A DNA stretch of 64,000 bases from Opisthorchis felineus (GCA_004794785.1 SJOL01004559.1:101181-165180), one strand, 5' to 3'. Positions 50,201 to 60,221 are shown, counted from the stretch's first letter. Program-made: numbers and translations. The notes: generated by a model from the letters alone, not told the origin.

Positions 50201-53200
50201 GCTTCAAAGGAAAACGGGAATTTCCAACAAATCGGCTCTCCGGTATTCCAGCAAGCGATCTAACTGCTTATTGAAAAGCTATAAACTATACTGCTCCCAG
50301 CGATTTGGGGGAGGGGATGTGGATGTACGTAGAAAATGCGTTACATTGTGTTAATTTATCACGAATGCTATTTGAAAACAGCGCATTTCACGAAAGAAAA
50401 ATCAAACTAGAATTCAAGGTACATATCAGAACGCGTCTTTGAAGGAATTTTAATGTTTAGATATGGTGCTATGTACCATTGATTGGTTATTCCAAGCTGC
50501 TTGGAAGCCTGACATTTTTAGAGTGGTTTTCTCTGCACAAATAACTGCCTAGGTTCCATTTCTCAGTCGCATTCAGCAAAAAAAGAAAGGCTTGTTTGAA
50601 GATGTATATGGGAATGCTTGGAATTTGGCACACATAAGTGCACAAAGATGGATCAATTCCACATCATGACTTTGTGACATCAAAGTGCTTTTAGGTGGTT
50701 GCAGGCACCAACATTCAAATACGTTTGGAATTATCGGACTGAAAACTAGTCATAGCGGCAAGCGAGGAAGTCAAGGTTATTTCGTCATCTGTATGGGACG
50801 TTCCTCTGCTTTTTACGATCTGAAAGCTTTCAATATGCTTGCATATTACAAAGACTAAATTTTCAAGCCTTGTTGCATTCTATTTCTCGGGAGAACTGTC
50901 TCCTGGATATTGCCGATTTTGAATCAAGTAGTCCCCGAAACTTAAAAAATGATACCAGCTTGCATGTAGCTACGTTTTTGAATAGAAATATCATGTTTCA
51001 ACATTAATGAAGGCCTTTGATAAGACCAACACAAGTGTTACTCACCTGTTTTTTTAAACCTAACGCTGAATGCCTTACCGGCCCTACTTTTAGAGATATG
51101 AAGGCAGAAAATGTTGTTCTTGATCATCGTGGCCGACCAAAGTTGATCGATTTCGGGATGGCCAAACGGTTCAGAAGTTCAGCAGAGGTTGATCAGAATC
51201 ACGATTCCTTGGAGGAATGCTCAAATGATTCGGAAGACTTTGACCAACCACCGACAAGATACTATTTTGCGGCGTATTTGGCCCCAGAAATCTACGACCA
51301 TTCTCAGTCGACCTGTCACTTCATTGATTCCTGGGGTTTGGGGTATATTCTGGTTGAAATGCTACTGGGGTATGGCATGTAAGTTCGGTCTACAAGTTCT
51401 CATCTACCTTTTATCCTTCAGTATACCTTGATAAATCAGCTATTAGTTGCGTCTTGGAGACCCGTTTGTTCTTCTTGATTTCGGCGCCATTCTTGAAACA
51501 TTCCTGTGTAAAAAAATTAGCTAACTTTTTCCACTGGATCCTTTCCTACCTGAAGTGACTTATTGAAGCCACATTCTGTTATCTAGATATACTATTCTGA
51601 CACAAAACGTGAGCAATCAAAGCAGAAGGAAAATAGTGTGGCACAGTTTATATGAATGTCGAAGAAGAAACTGCCGACCAAGATAGCAAAATACCAGTTC
51701 AAAAAAACTGCATCTAAGACCATATTCACTTCAAAAAAATTTTTTCTAACATTTTACTTTAAAAAGTCCTTGCGAGATAAAAACATGCGTAGAGTTACAA
51801 CATGTCATATTGGGTTTATACAGGCCACGACAAAATCGAACCACCCACTGTTTGCAGAACAACTTGATTGCCGTTGGATGTAAGTGGTTGGTTTACTGCT
51901 TGATTGGGAATCAAACCAGTATCGACTGGCATCAAAACAATGAAACCTGAAAACTTAGCCAGCAGGCTCAATACTAAATATAGTCTATCGACCAGGAGTT
52001 TGAATGGTATTTCTGTGATTCAATTCGCCTCAAAATTCATTCCGAGGTGGAGTATTTAGAGCATTTAGAAGACATTTTGATTGAAGCTTTCCGTTTTAGC
52101 TCGACCACCAGTTTGGCTTTTAAGGGACATAGACATTGAAAATTTTGTGCACACTGTGATAGCATACTCCATGGCGTCAGAGTAAGATGGAGGCCAGAAC
52201 TAAAAACTAGCTAGTCAAACACCTCCATGAGATGAAACGGGAACCAACAACTGTTGGTACTAAGGACTTGAACCCATGCACTGCCGTCTACACGTAAGTC
52301 ATTCTCTTTAGGACGAATAGCTAGACGTAGCCTGGATGTATGACACAGAACCTCATTAACTGGCTCAGCAGTTTTTAATTCACTGATTTTGTGAGCTGTC
52401 AAGGCATTCCAAACTAGTACCTCTCGCCTGAAGCAGGTCTTTTTTGTAAACTTCCGTGCACGTAACACGTCCATTTATTCAGAGTTTCCTTTGATTATCA
52501 GCTGTCACAATCCCGTCTCTGACTCCGAATGATGACAGATTTACCTCAGGTTAAGAGACTTTAGAATTTAGACCATTTGGACCTAACACACTTCTTCATT
52601 TCCCCGTCTTTTTCTGTTTTTTTTCCGAACAACTGTGAGCTGTGCTCTCATTAACTTGAAGCACCCCACTGAAATTTTTAGCACCCTGTCCCTTGACATG
52701 GGCGATTTAGTAATAGTGTGCGGCTAATGACGGTCCTGGGCATACACTCAGGAACTGTCGTACGTCTTCATTCATTTTCGGATTTGTAGGTTACTGAACA
52801 AGGCAACGCTTCTCACTCCTGTTTTGTCCCACTAGTCTTTTGAACTGGCCAGCTTATGGCTCTGAGCTGTACTGCATTGAGGCTCTACGGAGTAGGCTTC
52901 CGTAGAAGATGCGCAAAGAAGTAAACGTCTACAACCCTAAAATCGTGCTGATGGCTGGTCCGAGATAGGAGTATACAAGTATCTGTCTAAATGTTTACAG
53001 GATATTAAAAGGACTGTAGAGTGATTTGAAGGAACTGTAAGGCAGCATAGGAGCCGAAATCTAATTTAAACCTCTCACGATCGGCTAAAACACTTGGTGA
53101 TACCAGAATTCAGTTGAGACCTATACTTTCTAAGAAACAAGTTGTATTTTGGGTGGTGTCTGCAACTGAATGACCAATCTTGCTGTGATGAAAAGAGATG

Positions 53201-56200
53201 TTTACAAAGCAGGAGGTGGTTATTTCTGAAAGGCTATCTACGGTATGTTCCACGGCTAACCACATCCGACGTTATGACTAACATATTCATATCCAAAATC
53301 ATGACACTTACCATGTTCTTCGTAAGGATTGTGAAAAATTTTGGAAAACTTTTAGCTACCCCCAAGGAGTCAAATTTTTTGATAAATTTCGACGCATGGG
53401 TCAGACCAAGATATCACACAAAAATGTGCAATTAAATGGTTGATGAAGCCCTCATAACAATTCGGCACTCTCTACTACAGAAGGAGAGAAAACCGGTTTT
53501 TTCATAGGCGAGAGTTGTTTAGCATCACCAGTACGAACTAAAACCACTATCCGCATCACGGTTATATGACAGGTGCTGTGAGACCCATTCACTCTAACTT
53601 CTCCCTGTCGGATTAGATGCAGTTTTATTTTCCTGCCAGTTAGTCATCCATGTTGGTTTCCGTTTGTTTTAATCGCAGAACCCATATTAATGGTCGTCAC
53701 CGTTCTTTTAACTGCTGGATATGTGTTGAACTGATGACAAGAACCCGAAAACATCAGTGTTCGTTATTTTTTATCAGACTATTTCTACTCAGTGCTATTC
53801 GGTTGCCCTCACACTCTCTCTTGAGGTGTTAATGTTGGCCTGCAAGCCTTAGTGACCCGGTAAAAGGTAACCGGTCGTGACACGACAGGCCTCACCAGTA
53901 GATTTGATCACACATTCGTTAGATGACAATGAGAAGATCGAAATTTGACCAAGTTTTTGTATGGCTTCGTTTCTTTACCCTTAGACTGTCACTTCTAAGT
54001 TGCCCAAGAGATGTGGACATAAATAATGTTGGTAATGTGTTGAAATATTGGTAGCTTGGTTGCGTTTATTGGTTGTTGATCAGGTGGCTGCTGGTCTCCT
54101 CGTCGAGCTTGGCAATTACTTGGCAATTGAGATGGCATTTAACGGGCCATACGGAATTTACGGTATGACGAATGCATCGTTGTGCGTCCTAAACCACACG
54201 GCTGTAATGATTTGGAGCTTGCATGTGCCTCCTAGACAGGTACATAGGTTTCTTGATATGTACCTGTACAAAAAGAAAAAACTTTTTTCAGTCGCTGAAA
54301 GCTGTCTGGTTTTGGTCACTGGAAACTAACTAGCAATGTGTAGACGCTTTGTGCGTGCATGTGGTGCAACGCAACTGTTTTGAAGAAACCACAATGGAAA
54401 CAACTAAGAAGAAACGGTAGGCGGGGGAGAAGATATCTCATCGATGACGTTAGCTTTTTACAAAAGTTTGGAGCCGATTTCAGAAAAAACATACAATGGG
54501 CACATAACAATTAGGCAACTGTGTGTAGTGCGCCATCATGCTCTCGGGAGTCAGATCGCTCCTAACTTTCCCGAAAAAACTTCATCTAAACGCTACTGTA
54601 CCCGATCTAAGTAGTCAAGTGGAACTGGACGGTAATTCCTTCAGTATCCCGGGGACAGCAGCTTAAGTGAAGTATGGGCTTATCAGTCCGGCTTATTAGT
54701 GTTTCTCCACATACCGTCATTATCACCCTTCACCAATTTTGCTATTTCCCAGTGAACCATTGGCTGTACTGTCACTCCATTTCCACCTACCATTTGTCGC
54801 TGAAATATAATTCTTTCGTACACAGTGACCCTATCATCCACTGAGCTATGTCACGGCGCTTTACGTCGTAGGGGCAGCTACCGAGTGACTAAAATTTTTG
54901 ATATCTCAGACGTGCCCAAAAAGCCTGGGTGACAATATTTGGGCACGTATTGTTTGCAGTGAGTAATTAATAGAGAGAGAAAGAAACCTGAATTAACAAA
55001 AAAGCATTTTAGAATCAACACATGGGCATTGCAGGACAGTGTGGCCTAACTTACTGTAGTCCGAACGGTAGCCTAGTGAAAACATGAATTTGCAGCTACT
55101 TGACGAACAGACCGCTGGAAGGGAGCGAGCAAACATTGGATCCAATGGCGGATTGCATCCTTATAAAGATACTCAACCCATTTGAGGGTGGAATTTGGTG
55201 CGCGATACTCCTTACGAATGGAGATTTTGACCAAATCCCTTCGGTTACTATTACAAAGTTACACTTAACGAGAAAAAACAAGAAAATTGAGTGAAATTGG
55301 GTAAATAAAACAGTCGGAGCGGATTATTCAGTACAAAGGATAAGCTCATGCAAATAAGCTAATGAGAGCCGTTCGAGAAGGGGCTGGTGGCCGCTAATAT
55401 ACCGAATGGAGAGCATCAATATAGATTAGCTATAAATTCGCATTGCCCTGATTTGCAAAATCAGCGCTTAAGCCAGCTCTGTGCACAAAAGGTCACTTTT
55501 TTTATCCGGATTGAATATTGATTGAAAATTTTTGTCGACACATCTTTCAATGTGTCAATTTCTTGCTTATGGTCTGACAGCACTCTCCAGGTCAATAACA
55601 CAACCATTTTCATCATGGATGATTATAAAAATTCCGATTGAAAAACAGGTTTTGTTTTGAAATGTGCTGCTTGTTCATAGCTTTAAAACATCCTGATCTG
55701 AGGATGTATCTGAATTCACACATAAAATCGACCTAATAGTTTAAACTGGCTTTGATGACTCAAGGTGAAGGGTCGCTCTTTGGTGGGAGGCACATGGTTT
55801 GCTCAATCAGCATTAATCGGCCAGTGTTTTGGGTCGTTTTAGTGGTTGCATTTAGGCATCACTGAAACAAGATGAAGAGTTATATCTCTTGAACGGTGGT
55901 GCAAGGCATTTCGTTTTTGCCAGCAATTAGGATAGAACCTCACGTTTTTTGAGGCTTGGAATAGTTTTCGGGAAGTCCGGATGGATAGCTGCTCTCCGTT
56001 AGTATCTCTTTCGCTGGCTGCACCGTTTGCTCCACTGAGGTGATACTGTGGGGCAATGTATCAACCAACACCTACCAGAATATGTTTTTTTACAGTCAGT
56101 GTGGACGTTGCCGTGTCCACATAGGCTTTATAAAGGCTCCTCTCTGTAACGTTCTACAGTTTTATCCGTTGAGTACCGCATCAGAACTAGCAAGTTTGCT

Positions 56201-59200
56201 GGCCCTTCCGTTTTCACCACAAACTTTAAATAACTGGAAACTATGTAGCAAGTGGTGAAATTCGCGTTTCTGTGCACATGAAAAAGATATCTTGAACATA
56301 CTGCTTCTCCTCTGGATTTCACCTAAAATAACTCAGGAATATGTACTGGTCAAGAGCAGGTCCTAATGGGCTTCCAATATTGTTTCCATCACTCCGTTCA
56401 CAGCAAGTCCTAGCTTTCGGCCTAATTTTTACTTATTCAATTTTTCGGTTTTGCTAGGTACAGCACGCAAAACGTTATTAAGGTCACCTTCTTTATTTTT
56501 GACTTTCCCGTTCGAATGAGATTTTCCAGCTTTTGAAACTGCATCCTTCAAGACAACTTCTGACTGATTTGGTGGGCCTTTTAAATGCAATATGGGGTGG
56601 ACTTCTAGAACACTAAGCTGCATTCTGAAATTAAGTGAAACGTTTTGAAGGCCAGAACAAACGGGGTGCAAAGACCGGCACAATTCTGGGTACCAACGTC
56701 CTTTGTCGTCCATCATTAAACTGGGATGTTTATGTCTATTTTCTAATTAGATTGTTAAAAAATCTGTCCCCGGGATTCAGCCACGCATTCACGTTCACTT
56801 TCTTCAGTATGTGCAGCCATGTGCGGGACTTGTAATCAAGCCCAGCATACCGTTGCTTGTTTTTCGGCCTTATCCTCGCCCAAGGAAGTGTCTGACAATG
56901 AAGTATCTGGGAATGAGGACAGTTTTAACAACTGGACAGCAAAGGTCGAGATTTCATTCCCTCTACTTCCTTTTCACAGAAAAACGGGAGTGGTTAACTG
57001 TTTCGACGTAGGAAGGGACTGTGACTTTTCCGACTATTTTTAACTGACTAACTAACTAACTAATTAACTATCTGACTAATTATCTAAACGGGAATATAAT
57101 TCGAAAACTTCGGAAGATTCTCCATTATATCTTGGGCTTGTGGATTTCCTGTTTTCCCCGTACTGTGCCACTAGCAAAGCAAGTCACAAGGATAGTACAG
57201 GTTGCTGATCAGGTTGATCAGGTTGTTGATCAGGTGGCTATTGATCTGTTCGAGAAGCCTGTTTTATGTTGGAGTTATTATCTGGTTCCTTGGGACCCAC
57301 GTCAACTTCCACTCTGCTCGGCGGTACAGAAACCCTCTGATTTACATATTCGCCTATCCAGAGAGACTGTTCGTTGAAGTCGTCTGTCGAACGTGTTTTG
57401 TTACATTGAGCATTACTTTTTTGAAGGTACACACAATTTACCCGTCCAACAAAGATAACCAGAATCAACGTGCTGCCCAACAGCTCTTGACAGTGATTTT
57501 GACCTCGGAGTTTCTGCTGCTGAATTCTAGAGTACAGCACATATAGGGTGCGGTTCAAACGCAGCTATTGATTAGGTCAGTGTCGTAAACGTTTTAGCGC
57601 TTTACACCCTCTCAGCATGCAAAGTATTGTTCAAAGACTTCTCTGTGTACAAACTAAAGAAGAAAACAAAGTCAATGAAAAGACGCAATTGAACAAGAAC
57701 AGGTGAAAGCAAGAGAAATGGGTTGCCTTACTTGTTTTCCATACACACACCTCACGAAAAAACTCCAGACCATGTTTCTCACTAAACCTTCCCATTCTAC
57801 TTGACTTAGTTGACTAAGATGACGTGACAATTCAGGCGCTTCCAGCCTGCGCTGATGAAGTAGTGAAAGCACGCTTGCCTCGCATGTCAGATTTCCGGAG
57901 TTTAAACCTCGGCACTGTGAAGGACATGCACTGCGGATTAGCCTGAATGGCAGCCCACGACCGGCTTTGCCACTCTTGGAGCTCATCAGCTAGGCAGAGT
58001 CCCCGAGTTTCCGTCGACCTCATGTTCTACTTGAACCCAAATTGCACAAAAATCCACTTATACAGTCATCTGCGTACCGATTTGGTTTTGACAGGATATC
58101 CGCCTGCCCCAGAACCAACCCCAACTCAAATTTTAACAGGCAGTACCGACTCTTTGCTCCGATGCCTTTACTGAGCACATTAAGAGTTTGACATTTGTCA
58201 CTAAAAAAGATAGGTGGAATAGTGATTTCTTGCAACCCATGTCTTTTTAATTTATTTGGAAAAACCGCGGATATGCTGTTAAGTTGTTTTGTGCCTGGTA
58301 GGGAGTATCTTGGGCTCGAAATGACCATATTTTGGTCAGTAAAATAATTAATTTTTAGTAGGATAACCCAGCCTGAAAGCGTTCGATCAAAGTATGAAGT
58401 TGTTAGGACACCACCTTCGATCACCCTCATTTTTCCAGAAAGAGGAGGGTGAAATATGAGGGTGTACCGTGAAGCAGAATATGAAAAATACGTTTGTTTC
58501 AAACCACTATTCAGTGTTCCATATCTCAACCTTTATTTTTAAACCTAACACTGAGTTCCTGAAACCCTCATCGTTCTGTAAACTGAATTGGTTTACTGAT
58601 CATCTCTGACTTTTCCAACCTCAGTTTCTTGCCCATGCCTTGGGAAAAAGAACCGGGTCAGCATTTGAGTGCTGACTGGAAACTTACTCTACCCAACGAC
58701 TCAAACTCGAGGCTGTCACATATATGCGGCGACTTCGTGCACAGAATGTTACTTCGCCTACCAGAAGACCGGATGACTCTGGAACAGGCAGAAAAGCATG
58801 CCTTTTTTGCCCGTGTCTCATGGTCACGTTTGGGTACCATTAGGGGACCGGATCTATCGAAATGCCCGCCGAGGAACGCAACTACCACCCAACCAACCGG
58901 CCAGGGAGGAGGGGGAAGAAGATGGCTGACCAAGTCTGACAATATCATCCACGTACCGGATTTGGCTTTTGTTCGTGAGTTTTTCGGGACTGCATCAAAC
59001 CCGAACGTTATCTATACCACTCACGCGTTCGGACTGGGAGCTCGAAGATCTAAAGTCGTCAAGCCGATTCACTCCAAGCCGAACGTAGTCACACTTAGTG
59101 AAGGTCGCAGCTTAAATTGCGAGACGGCTGATCGGTATCGAGCTGTGAACAGTACGTCCAGACCTCAAACCTCACTAATTGGAAAAGCAATCGAAATCCG

Positions 59201-59288
59201 TAGCAGCCAGCCTGGGTCGACCGAAGTGAAAAAGGAGACCAACAAGGTCGTCCGAAATCCTCGTCGTCACGGAATTTCAGCTAATTAG
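36617..59288 (+). CDS. AGC-group Ser/Thr protein kinase, PKG-like catalytic domain (five-exon gene)
   Basis: Gene model joining 36617-38258, 42406-43057, 45323-45502, 51094-51378 and 58625-59288 (3423 nt, 1140 residues plus TAG stop). Junction phases agree at all four introns (1/1, 2/2, 2/2, 2/2), and each donor and acceptor is GT/AG. The kinase domain spans about residues 705-981. It has an ATP-binding Lys733 in YALKFK, alphaC Glu751, YRD with catalytic Asp826, KAEN (Lys828, Asn831), DFG at 844-846, APE at 888-890, DSWGLG at 903-908 and Arg969. The stretch GGCLW, YLHS, LDHRG and DFGMAK resembles PKG more than PKA. By family it should phosphorylate Ser/Thr on proteins in the cytosol. The N-terminal ~700 residues are Ser/Thr/Gln/Asn-rich with no recognisable domain, and no cNMP-binding domain is seen. 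Oddities: the first glycine of the G-loop is Val711, and the P+1 Gly-Thr-Pro-Glu is replaced by Tyr-Phe-Ala-Ala. Linking exon 1 to exon 2 is the least certain step. Confidence 0.82.
39745..39862 (-). repeat. Degraded ribozyme-family internal module in kinase intron 1
   Basis: Reads GGGAGGCTCAGGTGC, then CAACTGAATGTACTGCACG, the same order as 25345-25420 in diverged form. Confidence 0.35.
41064..41215 (-). repeat. SINE-like repeat, family A, in kinase intron 1
   Basis: Read on the minus strand: TGACCGAATGGTTAAG (good box A), ACTACTAGCCGGAGAG, a worn box B (GAGTTCCGATTTATA), then the body with GCACTGCTGATGATTCCC and AAACAGCTTTATAGTGC. Confidence 0.55.
42406..43057 (+). CDS. Kinase gene exon 2: linker and kinase N-lobe
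   Basis: Codes residues 548-765 (both ends split). The first ~155 residues continue the Ser/Arg/Lys-rich linker. The kinase N-lobe begins near residue 705. The glycine loop reads VRGGQGTV, so the second and third glycines (713, 716) are present but the first is Val. Lys733 sits in YALKFK, and Glu751 in the alphaC helix ([15 protein letters not shown]) is placed for the Lys-Glu salt bridge. The donor is CG|GTAGGT. The acceptor after CTTTTAG at 42404-42405 is chosen because it gives phase 1, matching exon 1. An alternative acceptor at 42382-42383 (CCTATAG) is also good but would be phase 0 and would need an unseen exon in between. Confidence 0.85.
43058..45322 (+). other. Kinase intron 2 (2.3 kb)
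   Basis: Starts GTAGGT and ends CAAATAG. It contains a minus-strand tRNA-derived SINE copy around 44530-44715, which creates a spurious 103-residue open frame on the plus strand. Nothing else was recognised. Confidence 0.75.
44530..44715 (-). repeat. tRNA-derived SINE-like repeat, family B, in kinase intron 2
   Basis: On the minus strand: GGAGTAGTGTAACCACGC, TTGCCTAGTATGTCCGAC and TTCTGGAGATCAAATCGG follow the layout of a tRNA from the D-arm through the anticodon arm to box B. Similar to 57838-57935. Confidence 0.45.
45323..45502 (+). CDS. Kinase gene exon 3: hinge, alphaD and alphaE helices
   Basis: A 180-nt exon coding the residues between the N-lobe and the catalytic loop (765-825, ends split). 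It reads [17 protein letters not shown], then the hinge and [12 protein letters not shown] (alphaD), then the alphaE helix ending in LRYLHS and VSIVYR. The same order of motifs (GGELW, YLHS, IIYRD) occurs in PKG and PKA. The acceptor is ACAAATAG|G and the donor AG|GTAAGT, which is a perfect match to consensus. The first base completes Arg765 with CG from exon 2, and the final AG is completed by A from exon 4 to make the Arg of the YRD motif. No stop occurs in this frame across the exon. Confidence 0.9.
45503..51093 (+). other. Kinase intron 3 (5.6 kb)
   Basis: Starts GTAAGT and ends CTTTTAG. A module shared with other repeats lies at about 49340-49480. The open frames here, up to 135 codons, show no family motif and no paired splice sites. 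Confidence 0.75.
49340..49480 (+). repeat. Module shared with the SINE-A neighbourhood
   Basis: CACATCACGTGGTTACATG and TTTTGACTGGCTCC match 33615-33655, and TTACAGGACGAAAACTCC with AAATCTCCTCACAC matches 14119-14162 after the family A copy. This suggests a longer composite repeat of which the SINE is one part. Confidence 0.4.
51094..51378 (+). CDS. Kinase gene exon 4: catalytic loop, DFG, activation segment
   Basis: Codes residues 825-920 (ends split). It holds the catalytic loop YRDMKAEN (Asp826, Lys828, Asn831), LDHRG, the Mg-binding DFG (844-846), an acidic insert of about 25 residues (853-877, containing [11 protein letters not shown]), Thr879 aligned with the activation-loop Thr of PKA, the APE motif (888-890) and the alphaF motif DSWGLG. 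The usual P+1 sequence Gly-Thr-Pro-Glu before the APE-containing stretch is replaced by Tyr-Phe-Ala-Ala, so substrate docking is probably altered. The acceptor is CTACTTTTAG|A and the donor GGCAT|GTAAGT. All catalytic residues are kept, so an inactive pseudokinase is not the first guess, but the missing P+1 Thr leaves that open. Confidence 0.92.
51793..51879 (+). CDS. Candidate in-frame cassette exon in kinase intron 4
   Basis: About 400 nt past exon 4, a short open frame ends at a very good donor (TTGGAT|GTAAGT). Starting after TAG at 51790-51792 the segment is 87 nt and phase 2 at both ends, so it could be included or skipped without breaking the frame. The translation ends [13 protein letters not shown], and HPLFAEQ resembles the YPPFFADQ that follows alphaF in PKA. 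The better-looking acceptor (TTATACAG|G at 51823) gives 56 nt and would shift the frame into a stop in exon 5. It is either a real alternative exon, a former exon or a coincidence. Confidence 0.35.
54069..54120 (+). repeat. Single arm of the GTTGATCAGGTGGC foldback family
   Basis: GGTTGTTGATCAGGTGGCTG, then CGTCGAGCTTGGC, matches the left arm of 32865-33046. No partner arm was found nearby. Confidence 0.45.
56335..56410 (-). pseudogene. Degraded Penelope-like (PLE-type) reverse-transcriptase fragment
   Basis: Read on the minus strand, one frame gives [16 protein letters not shown]. This matches the conserved DGxxMGSPLGPxLAxxFM block of reverse transcriptases typical of Penelope-like and some related retroelements. 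In the adjacent frame just upstream is VNG, which would align with the FNG-type segment before it, implying a frameshift. The following catalytic YxDD block is not recognisable and stops follow. This is a short dead remnant, antisense within kinase intron 4. The family assignment beyond RT is inference. Confidence 0.4.
57041..57090 (+). repeat. Imperfect (TAAC)n microsatellite
   Basis: TAACTGACTAACTAACTAAC followed by worn units (TAATTAACTATCTGACTAAT). Intronic. Confidence 0.8.
57201..57260 (+). repeat. Foldback-family arm with tandem GATCAGGT
   Basis: TGATCAGGT occurs three times within about 35 bases, followed by GGCTATTGATCTGTTCGAG as in the other arms. It looks like a local duplication of the arm start. 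Confidence 0.4.
57838..57935 (+). repeat. tRNA-derived SINE-like repeat, family B, in kinase intron 4
   Basis: AAGTAGTGAAAGCACGC, TTGCCTCGCATGTCAG and CCGGAGTTTAAACCTCGGC resemble a Gly(GCC)-type tRNA from the D-arm to the T-arm (a worn box B at AGTTTAAACCT). No acceptor stem closes. Its minus-strand reading resembles the plus-strand reading of the copy at 44530-44715. Confidence 0.45.
57950..58110 (-). repeat. Truncated ribozyme-family element fused to a SINE
   Basis: It starts within the hammerhead (GCAGCCCACGACC), continues CCCCGAGTTTCCG, TCATGTTCTACTTGAACCC and ends near GATTTGGTTTTGACAGG. The tRNA-like SINE at 57838-57935 abuts it. Confidence 0.55.
57953..57995 (-). ncRNA. Decayed hammerhead motif in kinase intron 4
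   Basis: On the minus strand CTGATGA and CCGGTC followed by GTGGGC are intact, but GAAA reads AAAG and stem II has a mismatch. It is antisense to the kinase transcript. Confidence 0.45.
58625..59288 (+). CDS. Kinase gene exon 5: end of C-lobe and C-terminal tail
   Basis: Codes residues 920-1140 and the TAG stop. Helices alphaG to alphaI are recognisable: LPEDRM (Arg969 pairs with the APE Glu by family analogy) and [11 protein letters not shown], the usual AGC-domain end (compare HKWF..W in PKA and PKG). Beyond about residue 990 comes a tail with a Gly/Arg stretch (GQGGGGRRW, about 1012-1020) and FVREFFGT near 1035. The latter loosely resembles, but does not match, the AGC hydrophobic motif. 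The last 100 residues are Ser/Lys/Arg-rich. The acceptor is CAACCTCAG|T, and its single T completes ATT with exon 4. Direct joining gives the spacing between alphaF and alphaH expected for PKG. Confidence 0.9.
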
Positions 59289-59733
59289 ATGGTCTCCTCT
59301 GAAACTTGCCTGCCAAAATAGATTTGATGAGGACATGTCGTGCAATGGAATTCGTCGAAATACGCTTACCTGGTGCAAGATCAAACGGCTGGTGTAAAAA
59401 TTCGTCACGTCACAATGCTGTGACAGTGTTTTGTGGAGGTCAGCACTGTACGGTGTGACACAAGCTAGTCCATATTCGTTTTGTTTGTGGTCATATGGCT
59501 AGTTTGTGGGAACACTCTTATACTCGATTCCCATATTGATGCACGCCTGGTGCTGCTGTAACCTCTGTTATTTCCTTGCGCCAACCAGAATTTATTGGCA
59601 TTATCGTCGTCGTGGTTCTCTGTTTGGTAGGGGTGGCGAGATAGGTCTGACGGTATGCATTCTAGTCGCTTAATCAAACTACGCTGTTAACGTACTGCGA
59701 ATATCCGAAAACAGGAGTAGCAAAAGGTCGACA

Positions 59734-59739
59734 AATAAA
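59734..59739 (+). terminator. Possible polyadenylation signal of the kinase gene
   Basis: This is an AATAAA hexamer about 445 bases after the kinase stop codon. It is the first such hexamer noticed downstream. No cleavage site can be read from sequence alone. Confidence 0.3.
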
Positions 59740-60221
59740 GGAGAACAGACAGATAACTTGCTGTTTCAAAAAAACTCACAGATCCTCGCACAAGTTTGGA
59801 TTAGAGAATAGAATCTCTCAAATTAGGTAAAAGCTTGGAATAAGGCAAGTAAATAGAGCGCTATTCGAATGAGGATGACTCCTTAAACAAGAGTTCGTTA
59901 CTGGTTATGGGTGGTGTCTGGTTACCAGCCAAAGCTACAAATAGAAAAGTATGCGTAGAAAAGACCTACAAATCCCAGCTATCGGTAAGGTTAGGTGTGA
60001 TCCTCCAATGAGCAACAACATTTATCGTTTCACGAGGTGAGTAAGAGGGATCAACGTTTCGAAAATATTCCATTCAGGACTTATCTAGAAACAGTCTTCA
60101 GAATCCTTGGGATCACTTGTCAAATACAGCTAAGGCTCAATTACCGCTAGACAGTGATCTGTAAAGACATTACACTATTGATCAAAACAGTTTCGTTCTG
60201 TGAGTGAACCCAATCTTTGCC

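Larger units (their letters stand above)
51379..58624 (+). other. Kinase intron 4 (7.2 kb), repeat-rich
   Basis: Starts GTAAGT and ends CCTCAG. It holds the candidate cassette exon, foldback-family arms at 54069-54120 and 57201-57260, a Penelope-like RT scrap at 56335-56410 (minus), a tetranucleotide repeat near 57041-57090, a SINE copy at 57838-57935 and a mutated ribozyme element at 57950-58110. Confidence 0.75.

Noticed and set aside
52250..52330. Minus-strand tRNA-like box B (GGGTTCAAGTCC)
   Set aside because: A single box without a convincing box A or a second copy; not enough for a SINE call.
57202..57558. Opposing frames of 106-114 codons
   Set aside because: They begin in foldback-arm repeats, overlap each other antisense and lack motifs.
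57846..57906. Functional tRNA-Gly gene
   Set aside because: The D-arm, anticodon-arm and T-arm are tRNA-like, but no 5' and 3' acceptor strands pair and box B is worn. A related copy at 44530 supports a SINE.
58020..58529. YADD in a 169-codon minus-strand frame, suggesting reverse transcriptase
   Set aside because: The YADD comes from the internal-module repeat sequence (ACCAAAT...GCAGATGACTG) translated by chance. No other RT block is in the right place.
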